Of a DNA stretch of 43,958 nucleotides, positions 1 through 9,467 are shown in pieces. Source of the stretch: Glaciecola sp. UBA2563 (GTDB lineage Bacteria > Pseudomonadota > Gammaproteobacteria > Enterobacterales > Alteromonadaceae). Location of the stretch: contig DDLV01000022.1 in the NCBI GenBank assembly GCA_002340325.1, forward strand, positions 1 through 43,958, read 5' to 3'. Position 1 is the stretch's first letter. Every line of letters starts with the position of its first letter. The position numbers were made by a program, and so were the translations under genes. A model generated the notes under the pieces. That model was not told where the DNA came from. It was given only the letters and a program-made list of their open reading frames with translations, and searched no databases.

Positions 1-64
1 TGACCCTTCGCCTGATTTCAAGGCAGATGAATAATATAGGCAAAATAAAACGATAGCAAGTATC

Positions 65-128
65 TGTGTAATATAAAGGTGCTTCGGAAGCCGCGTTTTA
101 CCGTCGAAAGACAACTGTATATTACACA
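65..128. promoter_or_regulatory. Candidate integrase arm-type sites, left end
   Basis: An 11-base sequence TATATTACACA at 118-128 recurs as its exact reverse complement at 65-75. The same word, with small changes, occurs three times in tandem at the integrase end (43860-43894). Lambda-type attachment sites carry short arm-binding repeats on both arms, so I infer these are sites for the amino-terminal domain of the integrase. The 118-128 copy overlaps the stop codon of the last late gene. Confidence 0.5.
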
Positions 129-544
129 AACAACCTCGGCTTACCTTCCCCTCGCAAATTATCAACCGAAACCGCATCATACAACTTATAGCTTCTAAGA
201 TTGTGTAAATGCGCTGCTGGATATCTTGGATAGCGATTGTCTGAAAAATACCATTTATCACCGACTTTCAATCCAAGGATTGCATGGTCGAACGCTTGGT
301 TACTCGGACACAATTCAGATGCACAACGCACGATAAATAAACTTCTTGCATCGACGCGCTGCCCTAACAATCGATTCATTATCGTTAAGCATGCGTCTTC
401 ACAGTCACCAACAAACACACGATTTCTATCATCGAGCAATTCCCAATGTTCAAGTTTACCCAATCTTTCAAAATCAGATTGCCAGATAAAACCACGCTCA
501 TTGTAAAACCAATTGTGCGCGGATATCAGTCTTTGCTTGGACAT
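122..544 (-). CDS. Transglutaminase-like cysteine peptidase family protein
   Basis: 140 residues. The segment GDCEDACLTIMNRLL (about 46-60) followed by DHAILGL (about 86-92) and a later SDNR gives the Cys, His and Asp order of the bacterial transglutaminase-like cysteine protease fold. Such small proteins are frequent in phage structural or late modules, but their substrate is unknown. There is no signal peptide. It is the last gene of the late operon, and its 5' end overlaps the 3' end of the small lipoprotein gene by 19 bases. Function beyond the fold is inference. Confidence 0.6.
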   Translation of the reverse strand: MSKQRLISAHNWFYNERGFIWQSDFERLGKLEHWELLDDRNRVFVGDCEDACLTIMNRLLGQRVDARSLFIVRCASELCPSNQAFDHAILGLKVGDKWYFSDNRYPRYPAAHLHNLRSYKLYDAVSVDNLRGEGKPRLFV

Positions 545-675
545 ATCGCTGCGTTTTGGTTTTTGGGTTGTTTGCAGATGTTTTGAACGGGGTAAGGGCT
601 TTCTTTGTCGGATAGTGTGGGTTGTGTAGAGGTGCAGCCGGTAAGAAGTATTACGGCTATTAGAATGTATTTCAT
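526..675 (-). CDS. Small lipoprotein, possible outer-membrane spanin subunit
   Basis: 49 residues beginning MKYILIAVILLTGC, a lipoprotein signal with lipobox LLTGC. The mature part is about 36 residues with five prolines. A longer frame exists upstream, but this start puts the signal peptide first and lies 7 bases after the preceding stop. The size, lipid anchor and prolines resemble Rz1-type o-spanins, but it lies far from the holin and lysozyme genes and no Rz partner is adjacent. It could equally be a lysogenic conversion lipoprotein. Confidence 0.5.
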   Translation of the reverse strand: MKYILIAVILLTGCTSTQPTLSDKESPYPVQNICKQPKNQNAAICPSKD

Positions 676-682
676 TGCTAGT

Positions 683-928
683 TTAGTAAGACACCCATAC
701 TTTTGAGTTAGCGCCCTTAGTGACTTGATAAGTAGCTGCTGCACCTTGATAAACCTCATGATAGTGAAGGGTTTTAGGCGCTTCTGGCGTCTCAAAAACC
801 TCGAACGTTTCAGCGACACCATCAATCACTAATTGTAATTCCACCGTCTCGCCTGCCGCTGGTTTAATAGCGAAATTAATTCTCTTACCCAAATATTCTT
901 TTGGGTCTTGGTTTAGTAATTCTTGCAT
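683..928 (-). CDS. Hypothetical small late protein
   Basis: 81 residues, not recognised. It has no membrane segment or signal. The sequence is beta-rich in appearance (alternating VELQLVIDG and ATYQV), as in small accessory tail or decoration proteins. An AGAGAG ribosome site precedes the ATG. It sits between the beta-helix tail gene and the small lipoprotein in the same orientation, so it is late expressed. Confidence 0.55.
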   Translation of the reverse strand: MQELLNQDPKEYLGKRINFAIKPAAGETVELQLVIDGVAETFEVFETPEAPKTLHYHEVYQGAAATYQVTKGANSKVWVSY

Positions 929-1009
929 TTTAAATCTCTCTTTGTATAAATCCGGTTGACGTAAAGTACCGAAGTATTTATAGCGTAAGTTGTTTTTTAT
1001 ACGTAAATT

Positions 1010-2389
1010 CTATCTTGTAAATTCAACTGCTCTGACTTTTGTTCCGGTGCCATTATGATTCCTGAATTTTGCGTTACCTTGCACATCTGAATAGATGCCT
1101 ATATTGCTACCTAAATCAGTACAGTTTTCTAACCATATTTTGGCGTTGCCAGACCACACTCCAAAAGCACCAAAGCCAATTGAACCGCCACCGAAGTAAT
1201 CACCATCTGACGCACCCGCAGTCACTCCAAAACTCCATATTTCTGTATTATCGTTAATATGCCCCGAATTTGTCCCTAAACTGCCTAACCAGCAACTACC
1301 AATATCCACACCTACGCACCCGTCATGAACCGTATAGCCATTACAAGACTGAGATATTTGATGATAAACTCCGTTGTTGTAGCCCTCAGAATTTACAATT
1401 AAAGAAGCAGGTTTCACACTGACTTGATGATGAATATTAAACCCATCTTTGCTATTCTCGCTGCCATTACAATTAAACGCAGCAAATAGACCGCAGCCTA
1501 GTATCTGACAACCATCTCTTGACTCTAATCCGTCAGCATAATTGCCTGATATTGCGTATTTAAATGAGCAGTCGTCAGCGACAACTTTATTAGTACTTCC
1601 GTTTGAGATTTTTAAACAACCGTTGCTACCACCTATAAAATCAATTCCGTACAAATAAACATCTTGATTGCCCTGTAGGTCAGCATTTATTGCTCTAAGT
1701 ATCGGCCAGCAATTTTCATCAGTTGGAGGAACTCCTTGGTGCGTATTAACATAAAGCGTTGTATTGTCTGTGTAAAAGCTGCCTGGGTTATTGCTGCACT
1801 CTAAGGCACTCGAAACGAATTTGTATCTAACATGGTTTCCATAAACATCTTGAATGGAAGGATTCAAGACATCGCACGTATTGCTTCTGCTGGCCTCATA
1901 CACATTTGTATAGGTAGCGTTTTGTGTCCACGAAAGAAAATCAAAAGAACCTGTAACAACTCGTCCATTGACTGCTTCCAGTGTTATCGGGGCTGTTAAT
2001 GAAAGCGGCGATCCTGAATTTCCTATGCTTTGAAATCTGCTGTATATGCCGCCACGGATTTTGATTCTCGTCGGTAATCCAGAAGCTATTGCATTATTAA
2101 TTGCTGTGCCAATATTTCGCTCTGCTGTTGCCCACGTTGAGCCATCTCCACTGCTATCCGGTCTTTCCCAGTCTACATATTGAATATTTGTAAAACTGCT
2201 TACATCTATCAGATCACTCGGTTTTATGTTGCACGCATAACTATCCCCGACTTTTTGCGCCAATATGTTTGATATCATAGCCGGCGTGCTAAAGTCTGAC
2301 GGAGGTCCATATTCTTCTAAAAATTTGTTAGCGTTACTTACTGAGCGGTCAATTTGTGCAGCAGTTACATTGAGCGAAATAGTTGTCAT
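1010..2389 (-). CDS. Right-handed beta-helix tail protein (tailspike or depolymerase-like)
   Basis: 459 residues. The first about 60 residues are a helical head that may join it to another tail part. From about residue 75 (DSSGDGSTWATAERNIGTAI) it resembles the opening of pectate-lyase-like beta-helix proteins, followed by many short Asn- and Gly-rich coils such as SIGNSGSPLSL and NCTDLGSNIGIYSDVQGN. The family often binds or cleaves surface polysaccharide. Translation is probably coupled to the 53-residue gene upstream (ATGA overlap). Catalytic residues cannot be assigned by eye. Confidence 0.6.
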   Translation of the reverse strand: MTTISLNVTAAQIDRSVSNANKFLEEYGPPSDFSTPAMISNILAQKVGDSYACNIKPSDLIDVSSFTNIQYVDWERPDSSGDGSTWATAERNIGTAINNAIASGLPTRIKIRGGIYSRFQSIGNSGSPLSLTAPITLEAVNGRVVTGSFDFLSWTQNATYTNVYEASRSNTCDVLNPSIQDVYGNHVRYKFVSSALECSNNPGSFYTDNTTLYVNTHQGVPPTDENCWPILRAINADLQGNQDVYLYGIDFIGGSNGCLKISNGSTNKVVADDCSFKYAISGNYADGLESRDGCQILGCGLFAAFNCNGSENSKDGFNIHHQVSVKPASLIVNSEGYNNGVYHQISQSCNGYTVHDGCVGVDIGSCWLGSLGTNSGHINDNTEIWSFGVTAGASDGDYFGGGSIGFGAFGVWSGNAKIWLENCTDLGSNIGIYSDVQGNAKFRNHNGTGTKVRAVEFTR

Positions 2390-2547
2390 ACTCTTACCTG
2401 TAAAATTTTATTGTTTGAATCTTGTAACAGATTGCCGGTGCTATCGAGCAAGCGGAAATAAGCTATTGATGCAGATGAAGTTGATGAGCCAGAAAGCTTA
2501 GGACTGAACTTTTTTCTCAGCTTTGGTTGCAACTTATTGAGTAGCAT
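2386..2547 (-). CDS. Short coupled gene in the tail-fibre cluster
   Basis: 53 residues starting MLLNKLQPKLRKKF, then a Ser/Thr-rich middle and an amphipathic end. Its ATG overlaps the upstream stop by one base (TAATG) and its TGA overlaps the next ATG (ATGA), so it fits the operon exactly with no spare bases. It is too short to recognise. The basic start and Ser-rich linker would suit a small adaptor or chaperone of the neighbouring beta-helix protein, but that is conjecture. Confidence 0.55.
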   Translation of the reverse strand: MLLNKLQPKLRKKFSPKLSGSSTSSASIAYFRLLDSTGNLLQDSNNKILQVRV

Positions 2548-2795
2548 TATGCAGCCCCTTTACGCTTTGCCTTTTTCTTAAACCGCAACTGGCGTCGCTT
2601 ATGCTCGGCTTTAATTTGTGCGAGAGAGGCTTTGTCCATTTCTGCGTCAATCTCATCTTGTGTCATTTCTTTGTTGAGTCTTGCTTCAATGTAGTTTCTG
2701 TAGAAACCTTGCTGCTTCATTTCGTCAACTTGAGATACATCAACTTTCACAGTTAATAGCTTGCCGTTTTTTGGCTTTTTATACATAGTTATCAT
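2547..2795 (-). CDS. Small basic helical protein between the two beta-helix genes
   Basis: 82 residues from the ATG at 2795 (MITMYKKP), which overlaps the upstream TGA and has a GGGGGTGG ribosome site. A GTG at 2804 is a weaker alternative. Residues 20-82 are strongly helical and charged and end in a Lys/Arg-rich tail (RFKKKAKRKGAA). No known family was recognised. Its place suggests a tail-fibre accessory or assembly protein. Confidence 0.55.
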   Translation of the reverse strand: MITMYKKPKNGKLLTVKVDVSQVDEMKQQGFYRNYIEARLNKEMTQDEIDAEMDKASLAQIKAEHKRRQLRFKKKAKRKGAA

Positions 2796-4342
2796 GCTGT
2801 CCACCCCCTGCCTTCAGTGTCGATTGCGCTTTGATTCTGTGCGCCTTGGCCTAACTCTACATATCGAGAACAAGCATGTAGCGCTGCCTCTAGTCGCGTG
2901 TAGCCACTTGGTAAAACGACACTTGAGTTTGGCACATTGAATTTCTTTCGAGCCAGAACAACGCCAGGCAAAATCGGCCAGTCTTTGTAGTTATTCCAAC
3001 CGCCCGACGCTAAATTATACCTAGCTGCTGTGCTTATAGGTGGCGTGTTGTATTGGTCGTCATACGAAATGCCCTGTGTGTTTAAAACAGCATCAAAAGC
3101 GGCTTGCGGGATATCTGTGTAAACGTTAGGTATTTCACCCACCCTGTTTGCAATATTATTTTTAATCTTTGCTTCAAGTGACGAATGAAACGCTGGAAAA
3201 GGACCGGAGAAACCTAGTACATCAGCCTCGTTAACAGGTATAACCGGAACAGTAAATCCGTGAGGGGTTGCCGCTGCAATAGGAGAACTTTCCATGACGT
3301 AAGCGCCGCTGTTTAACTCGCTTGTTCTTCTTCGATCATTTCCTGTCGGTATGTCTGATACTGTTGCGCTGTTATTTAAAAATCTGCGGTTATGCTCGCA
3401 GTACGTTCGAATTAGCCCTTTAGCGCCGGCTGTGTCTAGTGCAAAATTGATATTTACAGGGAAGCAACTAGACCTATCTGCAATCATCACGTTACCTGCA
3501 ATATTGCTTGATATGCCAGCATTTCCGGTAGCTATGTTCCATAAATACAAGTCAATAAAAAACGGTCTGTTCGGCCCATAAATGAGATTATTGCAGAACA
3601 TAAAGTTATCAAACCCGACTCGCGGCATACGCTCATTCGCATACGCAATCACGGTGCCTGTGATATCTAGCCTTTCGCCTTTTTGATCTGTTAGAAAAGC
3701 AAGCGGATGGCCTTGCAGGTTTTCAAACGCATCATCTCCCGAACCGCCTGGGTGAATTGACCAATTAAGACTCGGTGCGACCATGCAATTTCTAAATGTA
3801 ATATTTCTTGAGCGCGAGGCTGAATCTTTGTCGCCCCATATATCAACACTTCCGTCAATGCCAAAAGCAAACGTACAGTGATTGAAAAGTATGTTTTCAT
3901 AATCACCGTTTATATTGATTGCGTCTCGATTGTCGTAACCGTTTGAATTAGTGCCGCCGTTCGTGTGTCTATCAGATGACATAAAACGAACGTGTTCAAT
4001 GTTGACGTTGTTTGCTTCTATTTTGTTTGAGTGTGATTGAATGGTAATACCGGGATATGGCGCCGTTTGACCAGCGATGTGAATATCATCTTGACGTATA
4101 ACGGTATCGCCGGCTTTTTGAATGTGCCCTGCAACTTCAAATACCACCGCCGCTTTACCACCTGAGTCTTGCACCGCATCGCTAAAAGACCCTGAGCCAG
4201 AGGTGTTTAAGTTATCTACCTTTCTTACTTCAACCCCAACCGCATTTGCAACGCGATTGTACGCCGCAAAGCCTGTTATTCCGGGAATGCTTGGCAGCTC
4301 ACCACTTGGACCTAATATGTTTGGAACCCAATTTATGCTCAT
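2792..4342 (-). CDS. Pectate-lyase-like beta-helix protein
   Basis: 516 residues. The early part matches the pectate/pectin lyase superfamily pattern: GFAAYNRV, a VRKVDNLNTSGSGSFSDAV segment, VVFEVAGHI, then IHIAGQTAPYPGITI and IEHVRFMSSD. This series is typical of PL1-like secreted lyases and rare among plain tail proteins. It lacks a signal peptide and sits in a tail-fibre operon, so a virion-bound depolymerase is the likely role. Which polysaccharide is cleaved, and whether catalytic Asp and Arg residues are intact, needs structure comparison. It overlaps the fibre gene upstream by 4 bases. Confidence 0.7.
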   Translation of the reverse strand: MSINWVPNILGPSGELPSIPGITGFAAYNRVANAVGVEVRKVDNLNTSGSGSFSDAVQDSGGKAAVVFEVAGHIQKAGDTVIRQDDIHIAGQTAPYPGITIQSHSNKIEANNVNIEHVRFMSSDRHTNGGTNSNGYDNRDAININGDYENILFNHCTFAFGIDGSVDIWGDKDSASRSRNITFRNCMVAPSLNWSIHPGGSGDDAFENLQGHPLAFLTDQKGERLDITGTVIAYANERMPRVGFDNFMFCNNLIYGPNRPFFIDLYLWNIATGNAGISSNIAGNVMIADRSSCFPVNINFALDTAGAKGLIRTYCEHNRRFLNNSATVSDIPTGNDRRRTSELNSGAYVMESSPIAAATPHGFTVPVIPVNEADVLGFSGPFPAFHSSLEAKIKNNIANRVGEIPNVYTDIPQAAFDAVLNTQGISYDDQYNTPPISTAARYNLASGGWNNYKDWPILPGVVLARKKFNVPNSSVVLPSGYTRLEAALHACSRYVELGQGAQNQSAIDTEGRGWTA

Positions 4343-5715
4343 GCGTTGAACTCCGCGTTATAGCGAGCTAATCCCGCTGAATTAAGAATGATTTCCCACG
4401 TATAACTAGGATTGATAACAACCTCTCGGCTTAGCATTTCAACGTTAGTCGGGACGGCTCTATCGGTTTGGTAGCCGCTTGGTAGTGAGTTGCCTTGATT
4501 GGCCGCAATAATCGCTTGGAACATCAAATCAAACTCAGCGGTTGTGATGTCACTAAGGGTTTGCCGGTCATTTGATGACGCTACAAAGTTAAGGTGTGAT
4601 AAATCAATGCTGTGCTCTGGCGCTGTACCAGTGGTTGAAAACGCATCGCTGCCAGTCTCGACGATATTAAGATTCGGGTTAGCAGTGGGGTCGTAAAATA
4701 CCGAATCGCCTTCGTTAATATTCACCGCTGTGATTGTGATACCGCTTGCGGCATTGTTGGAAACCTGAGGGCTTTCATCGCTGTAATTCCCATCGAGCGG
4801 CGCATCGATGAGCGCATTTCCTGCTTTAGTTAGCACTAGATTTGTCTTAACGCCTTCAAAGCTTGGTACGCCCGTAGCGCCGGCAAATTTAGTCCCCGCT
4901 GAATTAAGTGTGAATGTATCTGTGCTTTGCGTGGATGCAACGGCTTGACCATCGACTTTGAAGTTAATATTCGAGCCGATTCTTTGCAGACATAACGCAC
5001 GTCTTGCAGAGCTGTAACTAACAAAATTATCAATGTTAGTCACAGGGAAGCCAAATCCAAAGATGTGAAGGAACTCCCCATCGCCGTTTATCATAAATCG
5101 TCCGGTATCTTCGGTGCTTGTTGTATCAGCGAAAAAGTAGCCCGGTTGCCTTAATTCAGCTTCCCATTCAATTTTAAAATCTGCATCCAGTGTAATAATT
5201 TGATTGAATAGATAATGCGCGTTTTGAGCTGATTTAAGATATGTGTTAAATCGGCTTAAACTCGTGTCCGGTGCTGTTGTTGTTTGGCCCGTAGCTGCAT
5301 TGAGCTGTGCGAGCGTTACCGCTTGATTGTCTGCAATCGCTGGGCTTATCGCTAATCGCCCCGCTGCATCGCGTTTTGAGATACTATTAGCGTTTGCTGC
5401 AACACTTGTGTCATTGATGATACTTTGCGTTGTATCAACTGCTTGATTCATTGCAAGCGCAGCACTTTGCACCGCCGCTGCGCTTGGTTTGATGACACAT
5501 TGATGCGTTCCGCTGGGATAAGGCCAGTTACGATACAGCATGACGCTTTCACCATCGTTTAACGCAACCGCCTGTTCTACTTCAACAGATAAGCCTTGCC
5601 CGTGTTCTAAATCACTATTTTTCGTAATCTTAGAAATCGGATCGGCCCCACTTTGGACAACAGCTTGCTTAGACCCGTTAACTAACGCTAACGAACCGTG
5701 CCAGTAAGTTTCCAT
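4339..5715 (-). CDS. Tail fibre protein with lectin-like domain
   Basis: 458 residues. Residues 1-75 begin METYWHGSLALVNGSKQAVV, a type of start seen in phage fibre attachment domains. Residues about 85-145 are a helical linker with KRDAAGRLAISPAIADNQAV, like fibre shaft repeats. From about 165 to 325 the pattern resembles a laminin-G/concanavalin-like sandwich (LDADFKIEWEAEL and FMINGDGEFLHIFGFG). The last 100 residues are a separate tip. It is probably a receptor or glycan-binding fibre. It lies 2 bases after the J-like gene. Confidence 0.6.
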   Translation of the reverse strand: METYWHGSLALVNGSKQAVVQSGADPISKITKNSDLEHGQGLSVEVEQAVALNDGESVMLYRNWPYPSGTHQCVIKPSAAAVQSAALAMNQAVDTTQSIINDTSVAANANSISKRDAAGRLAISPAIADNQAVTLAQLNAATGQTTTAPDTSLSRFNTYLKSAQNAHYLFNQIITLDADFKIEWEAELRQPGYFFADTTSTEDTGRFMINGDGEFLHIFGFGFPVTNIDNFVSYSSARRALCLQRIGSNINFKVDGQAVASTQSTDTFTLNSAGTKFAGATGVPSFEGVKTNLVLTKAGNALIDAPLDGNYSDESPQVSNNAASGITITAVNINEGDSVFYDPTANPNLNIVETGSDAFSTTGTAPEHSIDLSHLNFVASSNDRQTLSDITTAEFDLMFQAIIAANQGNSLPSGYQTDRAVPTNVEMLSREVVINPSYTWEIILNSAGLARYNAEFNA

Positions 5716-5717
5716 AA

Positions 5718-8700
5718 TTATTCCTCAGTTGATATAACTGATAAGTTTTGATTTTGGATATGAGACGTACTTAAGTATCGAGATTGATTTGTTATCAGAA
5801 CTCGATACATAAAGTTATCTGTCGAACTGCTTGTGTCTGTGTAACTAAACGAGCCAGATAAGCTTTCGCTTAATATCCATTCTGGTGCGCCAGGCTCATT
5901 CAAATCGGTTGTATCTATCGTCCCGTTTATGCGTGTTGGCCCTATAACTGTTGTCCAACTTCCACTACCGATTTTTCTTTGCAGCGTGATATCTGCAAAA
6001 GGATTGGCTGGACTTGGTGGGCTGGATGAGCCGCCGTCCGGCTCTTCATAATACCCGTTGTAGCTAAACGCAAACTGCACTTGCTTGTTATTGCCATCCG
6101 TAGAAAACGGACCCAGTTCAAGCGTTGGGTTAAGCGTAATAACCGTGCTTCTAGCAGGGTTTATAATAATACTTGGGTTAAGTGAGCCGCCGAAATAGCT
6201 TTGGCCTGCTGAGTCCATCCAGAAACTCGCATTTGCTTTTGTTGCTTGCGAATAATTCGGATCTGATCCGCTTAGATACTTAGGCCCAAAATAGTAAATC
6301 AATCCATCTGGGCCAAAACCGTTTGGATCTTCTAGTATCATGTAAGCTGTGCCAAGCTGAACAACTTGCCCCGAAAACCTACCCGATCTTGCTTGTATCT
6401 CGCCATCGAAAACGAAGTTTGAGCCGTTCCAATAAACCTTTGGGTTGCCGCTTTGGTCAAGCCAACGCAGTTCATCCGATTGAAAATCAATCCCTGTAAA
6501 ATTAGGCGATGCATTTAAACCAACCGCTGCCATTCTTCCGTTTGCTTGCACGTAAAGAAGGGCAACTGCCCTAATATCTTCAATCTCATTATCAATGCTT
6601 GTTGCTAAACTTAATGCGGAATTAGCATTATTGTTTGCATTTGACACACTAGACTGAATATTAGTAATTGACGTTGCGTTATTTCCTGCCTGTGTACTAG
6701 CTTGTTGAGCGATTGTGTTAGTGGCGGCAAGGCCCGAACTTGGATGATTAACCGTGTTTTCGATTACAGTTATTGATGCGGCATTTTCACCCGCCTTTAT
6801 ATCAGCTTGTTGCGCTAGTGTGTATGATGCAGCAAGGCCATTTGTGCCATTGTTTACCTGCCCATCTAAAGCAGATATAGCGCTAGCGTTTCCCTCTGAA
6901 TCCGTTTCTACCTGTTCAACTCTATCAATTAACGCTGTAACATCGCCGCCTACATCGACCGACGATATAAGCTGCTGAATTGTGCCAGTTTGTCCATTAA
7001 TAAATAAAGCCGCTTCATTCGCTTTAATTAATGTTCCGTCATCTTCAAATTGCTGGTATTGCGCTTGAATAGCTGCGTAGCTACCGATGCCATTTAGCGT
7101 ACTTTCAACGTTTGAGAACGTGACCGTATTGTTGTTGTAATCGGTAACAGTGACGCGTTGCGTTATTGCTGCTTCTGTCGCATCAATATCTTGTTCGGCT
7201 TGAACAAGTCGAAGATTAAGCCCGTCTACAGATTGCGTTAACGCTTCGACTGATTGTGTTATTTGGCCGGGCAGTAAATTAAAATCTGCGCTTAAGCCAG
7301 TAATTTCACTTTCAGTCTGTTCAATTCGTTCGACGGCTGCAGTTATCTCACCTTTGACGCCGTCAATTAGTAGACTTGCTTCAGTGAATCTATTTTCAGA
7401 GTAATCAAACGCACGATTTATGATTTGACCGCTTGTCGCGTCAATCGATACAACAGCATCGGTTAGCTGCTCTTGTCTTGACTGTCTATCAAAGTACTCG
7501 TTTTGAAAGTAATTGAGCCTTGCTTGAAGCTCGACTATTTTCGCTTCTAGCTCATAGCCGTTGAACGTAATAGTAGATGCGTTTGCTGCTACTTCTGCAA
7601 TGTCGCGTGTCGGGATACCTTCAACGATTTGCCGAACCCAATCAGTTGCAATACCTGCAACGATGTATCGGACCCACAAATAGTAAGTCTGCCCAGCAAC
7701 ATGCGGTATATCGTACTGACTGCCTGCAATACCCGGCTGACTATTGTTGAAATCTGGATCATCTCCCCATCTATATTCATAATTTCCATTATCAACAGGT
7801 GGAGGCGTTATTGATATAAAACCATTTCCTTGGCTTATTGGATAATCAGTAAAAACGATATCAGATATCGTGATTGGGCGCGTAGCACTGCCGCCACGAG
7901 TGAATAGCCCTTGTGGAATAACCGCAACTTGATAATTACCGTTTGGTAAATTCAGTTCATAGCTTGTTGTTGGGCTGTTGCCGACTCTGACGTCATCAAC
8001 GTAGATGATATACGTAACGACCTGTTGTGCTGGTGCGTCCCATGTTAATAACCGTTGATTATTTACCCATTGTAAATTGGTAGGCGCATCAATTGGATCA
8101 GGCGAACCATCATAGACTGGTACAGGTGTGTAACTTCCTTGCCCTGACCATTCGTAGGTTGTTGGGTTTAAGGCCGATAACTCTAAATCATAAAGCTCAA
8201 TACCGTTTCGGTTTTTTTCTTCTGACTTTTCAACCAAGAACAGTTTTGCGTCCCATGTCCTTTTTGGATCTGTTATTGAAACAACATCATAAGGAATTAG
8301 TTGAGAAGCTTCTGCATGGGCTGTAAGTTTTACACCAACTTTATCTTTAGATTCCCAATACTTTATTCGCGCAAATTCAAATGCTTCTGCATGATTATTA
8401 CATAGTTCTAAATCAAATTTTCCTAGGTTTTCTATGTAATTTGGTTGGCTGCGCTCTGCAATATCTTCTGCTGAATTAGTCTCAGGATATAAAACAAAGT
8501 CTTTTTCAAAGTTCTTGTCAGGATTTATCCAGCTAACTTGCACCTGTGTATAGGCGTCTTGCGCTGATGCTGGTTCGACTTCAATCTTACCGTCAATATT
8601 AGATTTGTTTAGATCTAAAAAAGGCGCTGTTACGCGCCCTTTTGTTGCTATCTCAAATTTACCCTCTATAAAAGATATTTTTGAGTGACAATGCTTTTCG

Positions 8701-9467
8701 AATATCTTTAAAACTTCGCCGTAGTCTTTATCAGTACTTACCGCACCGTTAACAGTGAAGCGCTTTTTATCAACGCCGTCTTGAGTAACCAGGTTGTTTT
8801 CTAGCCACTGAATAGAGTCCGCAAACGAATCTCCAAACATTGCAGGTCGACCCATACCAACCATTGTATCGTCGATATACCACTGAATGACCGCAAAAGG
8901 ATTATCCGCCCAACTATCAGATAACCCGTTGGCCGTTCCGTCTGTTCTTCGACAATTTCCCTTTCTAACTTTAAGCCAGAAATCCGCACTCGGATCTGAA
9001 TCAAAGACTTCTGGGTCTTTATGATATTTAATCGCAGAATGAACAACACCGCGCCCATACATATCTGATTGATAACCAAATATGCTTAAGAAATCAGGCC
9101 ACGCCAATGCGGGGGTATTTGGTCCGCCACCTCTGGTGGTTGACGCTAACAACGAAGCTTCACTTGTGCCAGAATTGAAACGATATTTTGGATCGGTTGC
9201 TGGTGTGTTACTTACATATAATTGAGGTTTTTGAACGGCAACATCAACCGGCCCCGTGCACCACGCATTTACAATCCCGACTTGGTCCCATTGCTCATTA
9301 TCACGTTTAAAACTTATTGCAGGCTCTAACTTTATGTAGTCGTTACCCACGATAAACGGTAAAGCAATGTCTGTTTTTGACTTTTCGCTGATTGCTAGCT
9401 TTGGCCGCGGCGCTTCAACTTTAAATAGTTTAGTCAGTGGGCTTAAAAGCTTGTCTAATAGGCTCAT
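5718..9467 (-). CDS. Tail tip attachment protein, lambda gpJ-like central fibre
   Basis: 1249 residues, the size and place of gpJ-type host-specificity proteins. The amino part (1-450) is the baseplate hub, with DSWADNPFAVIQWYIDDTMVG-like segments as in J proteins. Two fibronectin III-like modules follow at about 460-620 (DAPTNLQWVNNQRLLTWDAP). Residues about 640-990 are a helical shaft with imperfect repeats of the form GLAA..T.AQQA...AG.NA.SIT. The remaining residues form the tip domain. It should contact the host receptor. Confidence 0.8.
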   Translation of the reverse strand: MSLLDKLLSPLTKLFKVEAPRPKLAISEKSKTDIALPFIVGNDYIKLEPAISFKRDNEQWDQVGIVNAWCTGPVDVAVQKPQLYVSNTPATDPKYRFNSGTSEASLLASTTRGGGPNTPALAWPDFLSIFGYQSDMYGRGVVHSAIKYHKDPEVFDSDPSADFWLKVRKGNCRRTDGTANGLSDSWADNPFAVIQWYIDDTMVGMGRPAMFGDSFADSIQWLENNLVTQDGVDKKRFTVNGAVSTDKDYGEVLKIFEKHCHSKISFIEGKFEIATKGRVTAPFLDLNKSNIDGKIEVEPASAQDAYTQVQVSWINPDKNFEKDFVLYPETNSAEDIAERSQPNYIENLGKFDLELCNNHAEAFEFARIKYWESKDKVGVKLTAHAEASQLIPYDVVSITDPKRTWDAKLFLVEKSEEKNRNGIELYDLELSALNPTTYEWSGQGSYTPVPVYDGSPDPIDAPTNLQWVNNQRLLTWDAPAQQVVTYIIYVDDVRVGNSPTTSYELNLPNGNYQVAVIPQGLFTRGGSATRPITISDIVFTDYPISQGNGFISITPPPVDNGNYEYRWGDDPDFNNSQPGIAGSQYDIPHVAGQTYYLWVRYIVAGIATDWVRQIVEGIPTRDIAEVAANASTITFNGYELEAKIVELQARLNYFQNEYFDRQSRQEQLTDAVVSIDATSGQIINRAFDYSENRFTEASLLIDGVKGEITAAVERIEQTESEITGLSADFNLLPGQITQSVEALTQSVDGLNLRLVQAEQDIDATEAAITQRVTVTDYNNNTVTFSNVESTLNGIGSYAAIQAQYQQFEDDGTLIKANEAALFINGQTGTIQQLISSVDVGGDVTALIDRVEQVETDSEGNASAISALDGQVNNGTNGLAASYTLAQQADIKAGENAASITVIENTVNHPSSGLAATNTIAQQASTQAGNNATSITNIQSSVSNANNNANSALSLATSIDNEIEDIRAVALLYVQANGRMAAVGLNASPNFTGIDFQSDELRWLDQSGNPKVYWNGSNFVFDGEIQARSGRFSGQVVQLGTAYMILEDPNGFGPDGLIYYFGPKYLSGSDPNYSQATKANASFWMDSAGQSYFGGSLNPSIIINPARSTVITLNPTLELGPFSTDGNNKQVQFAFSYNGYYEEPDGGSSSPPSPANPFADITLQRKIGSGSWTTVIGPTRINGTIDTTDLNEPGAPEWILSESLSGSFSYTDTSSSTDNFMYRVLITNQSRYLSTSHIQNQNLSVISTEE

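Noticed and set aside
1..121. Left attachment core (copy of the tRNA-Ser end)
   Set aside because: The 20-base tRNA end is not present in the first 121 bases; only arm-like repeats are. The core is probably outside the window.
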